A stretch of DNA of 46,851 bases, from contig CALCEL010000092.1 of the NCBI GenBank assembly GCA_937900485.1, forward strand, positions 1 through 46,851, read 5' to 3'. This DNA is from an uncultured Prevotellaceae bacterium. GTDB lineage: Bacteria > Bacteroidota > Bacteroidia > Bacteroidales > Bacteroidaceae. Below are positions 34,797 to 41,895 of the stretch, piece by piece. The position numbers and the translations under genes were made by a program. Position 1 is the stretch's first letter, and every line of letters begins with the position of its first letter. The notes under the pieces were generated by a model. That model saw only the letters and a list, made by a program, of their open reading frames with translations. It did no database searches and was not told the DNA's origin.

Positions 34797-35107
34797 ATTT
34801 CGCACATTTTTCATTGTCCGAAACTCCCCTTTTTCCATTGATGTCTGTCAGTGGAAAAATGACTTTCTGTTATTTCTCATGTCTTATTAGGCGTCTGAAA
34901 ATCTTAGGTTAGGACGTTGAAAAGTTCAGGTTAGGATTTTGAAATTCCCAGACCTGTTTGTAGACTATATCCTAACCAGAGAATTTCAAAAAAGACACCT
35001 AAGATTTTCAGAAGCCTTGTTTTAAGATTATCAGCAAGTTAACCCGTTTTTGACAAAAAAACAGGCATAGGAAATTTCGTCACACCGCAAATTATCCTTT
35101 ATTCCCC
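34797..35107 (-). repeat. Dispersed structured intergenic element, copy 3 (inverted)
   Basis: The same element as at 146-470 and 16553-16850, on the opposite strand. Read on the minus strand, the inverted unit is at 34989-34971, the fully conserved 22-base direct unit at 34936-34915 and the next at 34914-34892. The terminal hairpin has stem TTTTTCCA (34830-34837) with TGGAAAAA (34852-34859). This copy shows the outermost inverted unit best (CTGAAAATCTTAGGTGTC on minus, near 35010-34993). It lies between the DUF3737 terminator and the serS promoter. Confidence 0.88.
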
Positions 35108-35350
35108 TATCCACAATTTCAGAGGATACAGTGTTACAGGCTGATTTACATAGCGATAACACATAAGAAAAACAACATTAATCGATTATCATTCATTTCA
35201 GGCATATAGGCGACTAGATAGCAGACATTGCAGACTGCCCCATTCGAGTATTTACATAGTTACGAAGGTCAAATAAGTTATTGAGCAACATATATGGAAC
35301 GCATGAGGTAAAAAAAAAACAATGCTCATATGTAATTGAAAAAAAAAACA

Positions 35351-35358
35351 TATATTTG
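35351..35358 (+). promoter_or_regulatory. Probable -7 promoter element of serS
   Basis: TATATTTG matches TAnnTTTG, 80 bases before the start codon at 35439. A -33 TTG at the right distance is not obvious. The region 35108-35350 holds no other recognisable feature. Confidence 0.5.
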
Positions 35359-35370
35359 CATGATAAAATG

Positions 35371-35405
35371 CGGGTGTGCGTAGCACCCGGAAACACTAAG
35401 TGTTT
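35371..35405 (+). promoter_or_regulatory. Two adjacent hairpins in the serS leader
   Basis: CGGGTG (35371-35376) pairs with CACCCG (35384-35389) across a seven-base loop. Next, AAACACT and AGTGTTT (35391-35405) form a seven-base stem around one base, too tight to fold fully. Both lie just after the expected transcription start and 34 bases before the start codon. They could be a leader regulator of the synthetase gene, but they do not match a T-box. Confidence 0.5.
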
Positions 35406-35438
35406 TCAACGAAGAAATTAGAAAATCACAAAATAAAA

Positions 35439-36752
35439 ATGCTTACATTAAAAGTTATAACAGAAGAGACTGACAAGGTAATTAAGGGTTTGGAAAAGAA
35501 ACATTTCTCCGGAGCTAAGGAAGCTGTGGAGAAAGCCATATCTTTGGACAAGACACGAAGAGAGGCACAGACCAAGCTGGATGCCACGTTGGCGGAGAGT
35601 AAGAGATATGCCGCTGAGATTGGACAACTGATGAAGGCCGGAAAAAAAGAAGAGGCAGAGACAGCGAAAGCCGAGGTGGCAAAACTGAAAGTCATAGCTT
35701 CAGAGCTCGAGAAGACTAAGGAGGAGGCAGAGACAGCGCTCAACGCTCACCTTTGCACAATCCCTAACTTACCATACGATGAGGTGCCGGAAGGCTCTTG
35801 CGCTGAGGACAACGTGGTTGTCAAATCTTCACTCAGAGAGTGCAAGCCGGGTGACACGGTAGGCAACTGGACCACTGTTCCTGACAACGGAGATGCAAAG
35901 CTCCCACACTGGGAATTAGCAAAGAAATATAACCTGATTGACTTCGACCTCGGAGTGAAGATTACCGGTGCGGGCTTCCCTGTATACACTGGTAAGGGAG
36001 CTCAGTTGCAGAGAGCCCTGATCAACTTCTTCCTCGCTGAGGCGAACAAGGCCGGATACACAGAGATCATGCCGCCTACAGTGGTCAACCAGGCATCAGG
36101 ATATGGCACAGGACAGCTGCCAGACAAAGAGGGACAGATGTATCACTGTGAGGTCGACGACTTATATCTAATTCCTACAGCAGAGGTTCCTGTCACAAAC
36201 ATCTACAGAGACGTGATACTGGACGAGAAGCAGCTTCCGATAAAGAACTGCGCTTACACTCAGTGCTTCCGTCGTGAGGCCGGCTCATACGGCAAGGATG
36301 TACGAGGTCTGAACAGACTTCATGAGTTCTCAAAGATTGAGATTGTGCGCATAGATACACCAGAGCACTCAAAGGAAAGCCACAAGGAGATGCTTGAGCA
36401 TGTGGAGGGTCTTCTGCAGAAACTCGAACTGCCATACCGTATACTGCGTCTGTGCGGAGGTGACCAGAGTTTCACTTCAGCGATATGCTACGACTTCGAG
36501 GTATATTCAGAGGCACAGGGACGTTGGCTTGAGGTCAGCTCCGTATCAAATTTCGACACATACCAGGCTAACCGCCTCAAGTGCCGTTACAGAAATGCGG
36601 ACAAGAAGGTACAGCTCTGCCATACCCTCAACGGATCAGCTCTGGCGCTACCACGTATCGTGGCTTCAATCCTTGAGAACTTCCAGACAGAAAAAGGTAT
36701 ACGCATGCCAAAGGCTCTCGTGCCTTACACTGGATTCGAATACATCGACTAA
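35439..36752 (+). CDS. serS: Seryl-tRNA synthetase
   Basis: A class II aminoacyl-tRNA synthetase that charges tRNA-Ser (and tRNA-Sec where present). The N-terminal long coiled-coil arm (about 30-105, rich in Lys/Glu/Ala) binds the tRNA extra arm. Motif 2 is CFRREAGSYGKDVRGLNRLH, and motif 3 follows LEVSSVSNFDTYQANRLKCR with TLNGSALALPR. The frame extends to a GTG at 35400, but the ATG at 35439 gives the family-typical start (MLTLKVI) and a 437-residue enzyme, and leaves the leader hairpins untranslated. Structured sequence follows the stop. Confidence 0.97.
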   Translation: MLTLKVITEETDKVIKGLEKKHFSGAKEAVEKAISLDKTRREAQTKLDATLAESKRYAAEIGQLMKAGKKEEAETAKAEVAKLKVIASELEKTKEEAETALNAHLCTIPNLPYDEVPEGSCAEDNVVVKSSLRECKPGDTVGNWTTVPDNGDAKLPHWELAKKYNLIDFDLGVKITGAGFPVYTGKGAQLQRALINFFLAEANKAGYTEIMPPTVVNQASGYGTGQLPDKEGQMYHCEVDDLYLIPTAEVPVTNIYRDVILDEKQLPIKNCAYTQCFRREAGSYGKDVRGLNRLHEFSKIEIVRIDTPEHSKESHKEMLEHVEGLLQKLELPYRILRLCGGDQSFTSAICYDFEVYSEAQGRWLEVSSVSNFDTYQANRLKCRYRNADKKVQLCHTLNGSALALPRIVASILENFQTEKGIRMPKALVPYTGFEYID

Positions 36753-36763
36753 AACTAACACAC

Positions 36764-36879
36764 AGACGACCGTCTTCATCGATGAGACGAGAAACTGGTC
36801 GTGACAGATTTTGAAATGCGATAAATTATATGTCTTTTAATAATATCCATTATTTTAGACACACGATTTATCGCATTTT
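36764..36879 (+). terminator. Tandem hairpins after serS, the second a probable terminator
   Basis: First structure: ACGACC and GGTCGT enclosing a palindromic CATCGATG segment (about 36765-36803). Second: AAATGCGATAAAT (36814-36826) pairs perfectly with ATTTATCGCATTT (36866-36878), with nested TGTCT/AGACA and AATAAT/ATTATT stems inside. The second stem ends in TTTTG. Two consecutive structures are more than one terminator needs. Confidence 0.6.
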
Positions 36880-36977
36880 GCTATTCTAAAGACAACGGTC
36901 ACAGAGTATTACGTTATAGATAAGATACGGACGGGATGTCCGCTACGATAAACAGAAACCTTAAAAACCGAGTAAAG

Positions 36978-39326
36978 ATGAATAAAATAATTAAAAAGGA
37001 ACAATTTTCAGAAAAAGTATTCAAGCTTATAGTTGAGGCACCTCTAATCGCCAAGTCAAGAAAGGCAGGCCATTTCGTCATCGTGCGCGTAGGCGAGAAC
37101 GGTGAGAGAATGCCTCTCACAATTGCCGACGCTGACACAGAGAAAGGAACAATAACTCTGGTCGTACAGACCGTGGGGTACTCTTCCACTAAGCTGTGTA
37201 GTCTCAAGGAGGGTGACTACATCACTGACGTCGTCGGTCCTTTGGGACAAGCGACACACATTGAGAACTACGGAACAGTGGTCTGCGCCGGAGGTGGCGT
37301 CGGCGTCGCTCCTATGCTTCCGATAATCAAGGCTCTCAAGAAAGCCGGCAACAGAGTCATCTCAGTACTCGCAGGCCGCACAAAAGAGCTGATTATTCTG
37401 GAAAAGGAAGTACGAGAGAACTCGGATGAGGTGATAATAATGACCGATGACGGCTCGTACGGAAAGCAGGGCGTGGTCACTGTAGGTATAGAGGAAGTGA
37501 TACAGCGAGAGACTGTCAACAAATGCTTCGCCATCGGTCCTGCGATTATGATGAAGTTCTGCTGTCTTCTCACGAAGAAATATAATGTCCCGACAGACGT
37601 GTCGCTAAACACCATCATGGTGGATGGAACAGGTATGTGCGGAGCATGTCGTATAACTGTAGGCGGAAAGACCAAGTTCGTGTGTGTAGACGGTCCTGAG
37701 TTTGACGGCCACGAGGTGGATTTCGACGAGATGTTCAAGAGAATGGGAGCTTTCAAACCTGCCGAGATAGAGGAGATGAAAAAGCTGGAAGCAAGCATAG
37801 CGTCAAGCGACATCCCTAAAACAAAGAAAGAGGAGAATGTATTAGACACGACAGGCATGACAACGGACACTCCGCTGTCTGTGCTCACAGACCGTAACGC
37901 GGAATGGAGAAAGGAGCTACAGGCTGCTCTCAAACCAAAGGACAGAGGCCTCATCGAAAGATGTGTCATGGGAGAGCTGGATCCTAAATACAGAGCTACG
38001 ACAAGAACGGAGGAGGTCAACATCGGTCTGACGACTGAGCAGGCGTTGACAGAGGCAAAGCGTTGTCTCGACTGCGCCAAGCCGACGTGTATGCAGGGAT
38101 GCCCTGTGTCAATAAACATACCTTCTTTCATTAAGAACATTGAGAGAGGACAATTCCTGGAGGCAGCTAAGGTGCTCAAGTCCACATCTGCCCTACCTGC
38201 TGTCTGTGGTCGTGTGTGTCCACAGGAGAAACAATGTGAGAGTCAGTGTATACACATAAAGATGGGACACAAACCTGTAGCCATCGGTAACCTGGAGCGA
38301 TTCGCAGCTGACTACGAGCGTAATTCAGGAAAGATTGCGTTGCCGGAGATAAAAGAGAAAAAAGGCATCAAGGTGGCTATTGTCGGCTCTGGACCTGCCG
38401 GTCTGTCATGCGCCGGTGACTTGGCTAAAGCTGGCTTTGACGTGACGGTGTTCGAGGCTCTTCATGAGATTGGCGGTGTCTTGAAGTATGGCATACCAGA
38501 GTTCCGTCTGCCAAACGCCATTGTGGATGTCGAGATCGACAACTTACGTGAGATCGGCGTGGAGTTTGTCAAAGACTGCATTGTGGGCAAGACCATCACG
38601 ATGGACGACCTGAGCAATGAGGGCTACAAAGCAGTGTTCGTGGCTTCGGGCGCCGGACTGCCTAATTTCATGGGAATACCTGGTGAGAACTCCGTGGGTA
38701 TCATGTCATCAAACGAGTATCTCACGAGAGTAAATCTCATGGACGCTTCAAACCCTGTCAGCGACACTCCAATCATCAAAGCCAAGAACGTGATGGTTGT
38801 CGGAGGCGGTAACACGGCAATGGACTCATGCCGTACAGCGAAACGACTAGGAGCGGAGCGTGTGTTCATAGCCTACAGACGCTCAGAGGCTGAGATGCCT
38901 GCTCGTCTGGAAGAGGTTAAGCATGCTAAAGAAGAAGGAATAGAGTTTATGACTCTTCACAACCCTATCGAATACATAGCAGACGAGAAAGGTAATGTGA
39001 GACAGGTTCGTCTACAGGTAATGGAACTGGGAGAGCCTGACGCATCCGGCAGACGTTCACCGGTACCTGTTGAAGGCAAGATTGAGACAATAGACATCGA
39101 CTTAGCTATCGTGGCAGTCGGCGTCTCTCCCAACCCTCTCGTTCCAAAGTCTGTCTCAGGCCTTGAACTTGGCAGAAAGAACACGATTGCGGTTAATGAG
39201 AAGATGCAGTCTAACATTCCGACAATATTCGCCGGTGGTGATATCGTAAGAGGTGGAGCTACCGTCATACTGGCTATGGGAGACGGAAGAAAGGCTGCGG
39301 AAAGCATCATTGAGATGTTGAGCTAG
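36978..39326 (+). CDS. Fused flavoprotein: PyrK/NfnA-like NAD-binding subunit plus GltD/NfnB-like subunit
   Basis: A 782-residue fusion. Residues 1-280 form a ferredoxin-reductase-like module (GHFVIVRVGENGERMPLTIA, PLGQ, VCAGGGVGVAPMLPIIKAL) with [2Fe-2S] cysteines in GMCGACRITVGG and FVCVDG (about 219-236). Residues 300-782 form a glutamate-synthase small-subunit-like module: iron-sulfur cysteines CLDCAKPTCMQGCP (about 363) and CGRVCPQEKQC, FAD site VAIVGSGPAGLSCAGDLA (about 467), NADPH site VVGGGNTAMDSC (about 606) and FAGGDIVRGGATVILAMGDG. Separate subunits of this pair form NfnAB/SudAB, which exchange electrons between NADH, NADPH and ferredoxin; databases often name the fusion glutamate synthase. 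The frame reaches ATG 36936, but 36978 (MNKIIKKEQFSEKVF) is the family start. A terminator follows. Confidence 0.92.
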   Translation: MNKIIKKEQFSEKVFKLIVEAPLIAKSRKAGHFVIVRVGENGERMPLTIADADTEKGTITLVVQTVGYSSTKLCSLKEGDYITDVVGPLGQATHIENYGTVVCAGGGVGVAPMLPIIKALKKAGNRVISVLAGRTKELIILEKEVRENSDEVIIMTDDGSYGKQGVVTVGIEEVIQRETVNKCFAIGPAIMMKFCCLLTKKYNVPTDVSLNTIMVDGTGMCGACRITVGGKTKFVCVDGPEFDGHEVDFDEMFKRMGAFKPAEIEEMKKLEASIASSDIPKTKKEENVLDTTGMTTDTPLSVLTDRNAEWRKELQAALKPKDRGLIERCVMGELDPKYRATTRTEEVNIGLTTEQALTEAKRCLDCAKPTCMQGCPVSINIPSFIKNIERGQFLEAAKVLKSTSALPAVCGRVCPQEKQCESQCIHIKMGHKPVAIGNLERFAADYERNSGKIALPEIKEKKGIKVAIVGSGPAGLSCAGDLAKAGFDVTVFEALHEIGGVLKYGIPEFRLPNAIVDVEIDNLREIGVEFVKDCIVGKTITMDDLSNEGYKAVFVASGAGLPNFMGIPGENSVGIMSSNEYLTRVNLMDASNPVSDTPIIKAKNVMVVGGGNTAMDSCRTAKRLGAERVFIAYRRSEAEMPARLEEVKHAKEEGIEFMTLHNPIEYIADEKGNVRQVRLQVMELGEPDASGRRSPVPVEGKIETIDIDLAIVAVGVSPNPLVPKSVSGLELGRKNTIAVNEKMQSNIPTIFAGGDIVRGGATVILAMGDGRKAAESIIEMLS

Positions 39327-39363
39327 TAAAGGCTCTCAACATAAATCGTATTACAAACTAATT

Positions 39364-39401
39364 GCAGGACACGTAAAAGAAAAAACGTGTCCTGCTTTTT
39401 T
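39364..39401 (+). terminator. Intrinsic terminator of the flavoprotein fusion gene
   Basis: GCAGGACACGT (39364-39374) and ACGTGTCCTGC (39385-39395) form an 11-base perfect stem followed by TTTTTT. Confidence 0.95.
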
Positions 39402-39717
39402 GTTGACAACAAGACAAATAATACAAGCTTATTGTGCAACAAGACAAAAACAACATTAATATTTGTACATGTCTGCGAGATTCACCATCTTTGTATGGTA
39501 ATGTTACTGGAGCACACGCACAAATCAATTACAACAAGCTGTCATGTAATTCTCATATAGATTTAATTACAAAAACAAATAATGAGAACGGTTGTTACCA
39601 ATCCTGTTTATTACAAACATAGTGTTACTTATGAGAGTAATAAAACAGAAAAAAACGGATATACTTCTGCTTCCACATTACAATATTTGTAACAGTAAAC
39701 ATTAAACTCGAACATAT
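39402..39717. other. 316-base AT-rich gap before the flavodoxin gene
   Basis: I see no credible gene. A 62-residue frame (39434-39622) has no Bacteroidota-like coding signal or family pattern. ATATTTG near 39685-39691 is the only weak promoter-like match for the flavodoxin gene. No strong hairpin or repeat is visible. Confidence 0.5.
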
Positions 39718-40338
39718 ATGAATAAATTCTTATTTGCCATTCTCGGCATGCTTATATCCACGTCATGTAACGGGACAAAAAGCACAAACAGTAGTTCTGA
39801 AGATATCAGAAATGGGTCAAAGGAGATGAGTCAACCATCAATCGTTGTTTTCTTCTCTCATGCAGGAGAGAACTATGCTGTCGGCAACATAAAAACAGGA
39901 AACACAAAGATTGTAGCAAATTATATCTCTGAGATGACCGGTGCGGAACAGTTTGAGATTGCCACAGACAAATATGACGGTATGTCATACGACGCATTAT
40001 GTGAACTCGCAAAAGACGAGCAACAAAAAGGAGAGCTGCCGGCATATAAAGGTGAGATAGAGGACATAAGCAAGTATAACACCATATTCATCGGCGGACC
40101 TGTATGGTGGGGCACCTACCCACAGGTCATGTTTACCTTCTTCAAAAAACATGACTTGAACGGCAAGAGAATCATACCATTCACCACACATGAAGGTAGT
40201 GGACTGGGCAACTGTGTCAATGACATTAAAAAGACTTACCCGAAGGCAGATGTACAAGATGGACTGTCCATATACGGACATAAGGTGAACAACAGCAAAG
40301 AGGATGTCAGAAAATGGCTGAAGAAATTCGGATATTAA
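39718..40338 (+). CDS. Exported flavodoxin-like lipoprotein
   Basis: A 206-residue protein with a lipoprotein signal (FAILGMLISTSCNG, Cys17), a Ser/Asn-rich linker and a flavodoxin domain. The FMN phosphate loop is VVFFSHAGENYAVGNIKTGNT; the isoalloxazine-contact region is IFIGGPVWWGTYPQVMFTFF; later motifs include PFTTHEGSGLGNC. The fold fits the Flavodoxin_4 group of small FMN reductases. A periplasmic, lipid-anchored flavodoxin suggests extracytoplasmic redox work, with partner unknown. It appears to be a single-gene unit. Confidence 0.87.
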   Translation: MNKFLFAILGMLISTSCNGTKSTNSSSEDIRNGSKEMSQPSIVVFFSHAGENYAVGNIKTGNTKIVANYISEMTGAEQFEIATDKYDGMSYDALCELAKDEQQKGELPAYKGEIEDISKYNTIFIGGPVWWGTYPQVMFTFFKKHDLNGKRIIPFTTHEGSGLGNCVNDIKKTYPKADVQDGLSIYGHKVNNSKEDVRKWLKKFGY

Positions 40339-40480
40339 CGCAGACAGAGACGCAAGACACCGAGAAAAGCAATTGACATCTGTGACAAATGAGGTGGCAG
40401 ACACGACATCAGACAGTGAACAAGGAAAATAAACAAGACAATAAACAAGGTAATTGTACAGACATGCGTAAAATATTTCT

Positions 40481-40488
40481 TAAATTTG
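40481..40488 (+). promoter_or_regulatory. Probable -7 promoter element of the GtrA-SDR group
   Basis: TAAATTTG matches TAnnTTTG, 40 bases before the GtrA start codon. The nearest TTG upstream is at 40454-40456, slightly too far (24 bases). Confidence 0.5.
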
Positions 40489-40528
40489 CACATCGTTCAA
40501 TCTGAGAATAAGAAAACAACAAAAAAGA

Positions 40529-41032
40529 ATGCGAATTTTAGCAAATATAATAACGGCAATACTTGACTACGTATATAATATAATGAGAAAGGTCATTCCG
40601 CATTTCGGAATGTTAGTGTCCGCCACGCTGTTCAGATATGGATGCTGTGGAGTCGCCAATCTCCTATTAGACTGGATACTGTATTTCTTAGTATACAACT
40701 ACGTGCTGTGCCATCGTATGGTGAGTCTGTCATTCATAACGTTATCCTCACACATCGCGAGCCTGTTTATTGTCTTTCCTATAACTCTTCTAACTGGATT
40801 CTGGCTAAACAAAAACATAACGTTCACTCAGTCAAACCTCAAGAGCAGGAAACAGCTGGAGAGATATATGATGGTGGTATTTATAAACTTGTTAATTAAC
40901 TATTTCGGTCTGAAATTGTTAGTCGACGTGTGTGGGCTATACCCTACTCCATCAAAGATTATAGTCACAATCGTGACGGTATTCGTATCCTATACAGGAC
41001 AAAAGCATTTCTCATTCAAGACGACACACTAA
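40529..41032 (+). CDS. GtrA-family small membrane protein
   Basis: A 167-residue inner-membrane protein with about four membrane segments. The family start is visible in LFRYGCCGVANLLLDWILYFL, followed by SLFIVFPITLLTGFWLNKNITF, YMMVVFINLLINYFGLKLLV and IIVTIVTVFVSYTGQKHFSF. GtrA proteins are linked to moving undecaprenyl-phosphate-sugars or to cell-surface polysaccharide synthesis. No glycosyltransferase is next to it, so its partner is not visible. The SDR gene starts 54 bases downstream on the same strand. Confidence 0.88.
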   Translation: MRILANIITAILDYVYNIMRKVIPHFGMLVSATLFRYGCCGVANLLLDWILYFLVYNYVLCHRMVSLSFITLSSHIASLFIVFPITLLTGFWLNKNITFTQSNLKSRKQLERYMMVVFINLLINYFGLKLLVDVCGLYPTPSKIIVTIVTVFVSYTGQKHFSFKTTH

Positions 41033-41086
41033 AAAGGGAATGCACACGTTTATAACATTATATCATGGTTAGTAAGTAATAACTAT

Positions 41087-41866
41087 ATGAAACATAATAA
41101 CACAATGACACCAAAGACAGTTTTCATCACCGGCGCGTCATCCGGAATCGGAGAAGCGTGCGCCATCAAATTCGCACAGAATGGTTACAGACTTATTCTT
41201 AACGCGAGAAACACTGACAAACTTAAGACTTTAGAGAAAACAATCTCAAACACATACGGCACAGACGTTCTGATCCTTCCGTTTGACGTCAGGAACAGAG
41301 CTGAGGTGGAGCAGAAACTGACGAGCCTACCTGAGAAATGGCAAAACATTGACATCCTGATCAACAACGCCGGACTCGCACTGGGACTCGACAAGGAATT
41401 CGAGGTGGATATTGACGATTGTTTCACAATGATTGACACCAACGTCAAAGCTCTCACCTTGATTACACGATTAGTGGTTCCCGGCATGAAAAGCAGAAAT
41501 CGCGGACACGTCATCAACATCGGCTCGGTAGCCGGTGACGCCGCCTACGCAGGAGGCAGTGTTTATTGTGCAACTAAAGCTGCGGTAAAGGCTCTGAGTG
41601 ACGGACTGCGTATCGACCTTTATGACACCCCGATAAGAGTCACAAACGTGAAACCAGGCCTTGTGGAGACAAACTTCTCAAACATACGATTCCACGGAGA
41701 TAAGGATAGAGCAAAGAAGTTATACACAGGTATCAAGCCTTTGACAGGAGAGGACATTGCTGATGTGGTGTACTACGCCGCCTCAGCGCCGGAGCATGTG
41801 CAAATAGCTGAGGTGCTCGTACTCGCCACACACCAGGCAAACGGCTCATTGATCTGGAGGGAATAA
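41087..41866 (+). CDS. Short-chain dehydrogenase/reductase (YdfG-like)
   Basis: A 259-residue classical SDR. The NADP-binding motif TGASSGIG is at 15-22, the structural NNAG at 93-96, and the catalytic Ser147, Tyr160 and Lys164 are in GSVAGDAAYAGGSVYCATKA. The C-terminal part (KPGLVETNFSNIRFHGDKDRA) resembles the YdfG/serine 3-dehydrogenase group, which oxidises L-allo-threonine or 3-hydroxy acids, but the substrate is not certain. An in-frame ATG at 41105 is an alternative start. The lipoprotein gene begins 29 bases downstream. Confidence 0.92.
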   Translation: MKHNNTMTPKTVFITGASSGIGEACAIKFAQNGYRLILNARNTDKLKTLEKTISNTYGTDVLILPFDVRNRAEVEQKLTSLPEKWQNIDILINNAGLALGLDKEFEVDIDDCFTMIDTNVKALTLITRLVVPGMKSRNRGHVINIGSVAGDAAYAGGSVYCATKAAVKALSDGLRIDLYDTPIRVTNVKPGLVETNFSNIRFHGDKDRAKKLYTGIKPLTGEDIADVVYYAASAPEHVQIAEVLVLATHQANGSLIWRE

Positions 41867-41895
41867 CATATCGTAACAACACGAAACAAGAGAAA

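Noticed and set aside
35371..35405. A T-box riboswitch upstream of serS
   Set aside because: The leader is only about 75 bases, lacks the T-box sequence and terminator/antiterminator pair, and T-boxes are not expected in this phylum.
37268..38185. A 305-codon open frame opposite the flavoprotein fusion
   Set aside because: Antisense shadow rich in Ser/Thr/Pro; no recognisable family and no promoter or start context.
39434..39622. A 62-codon plus-strand frame before the flavodoxin gene
   Set aside because: No recognisable motif, no clear promoter, and composition unlike the neighbouring genes.
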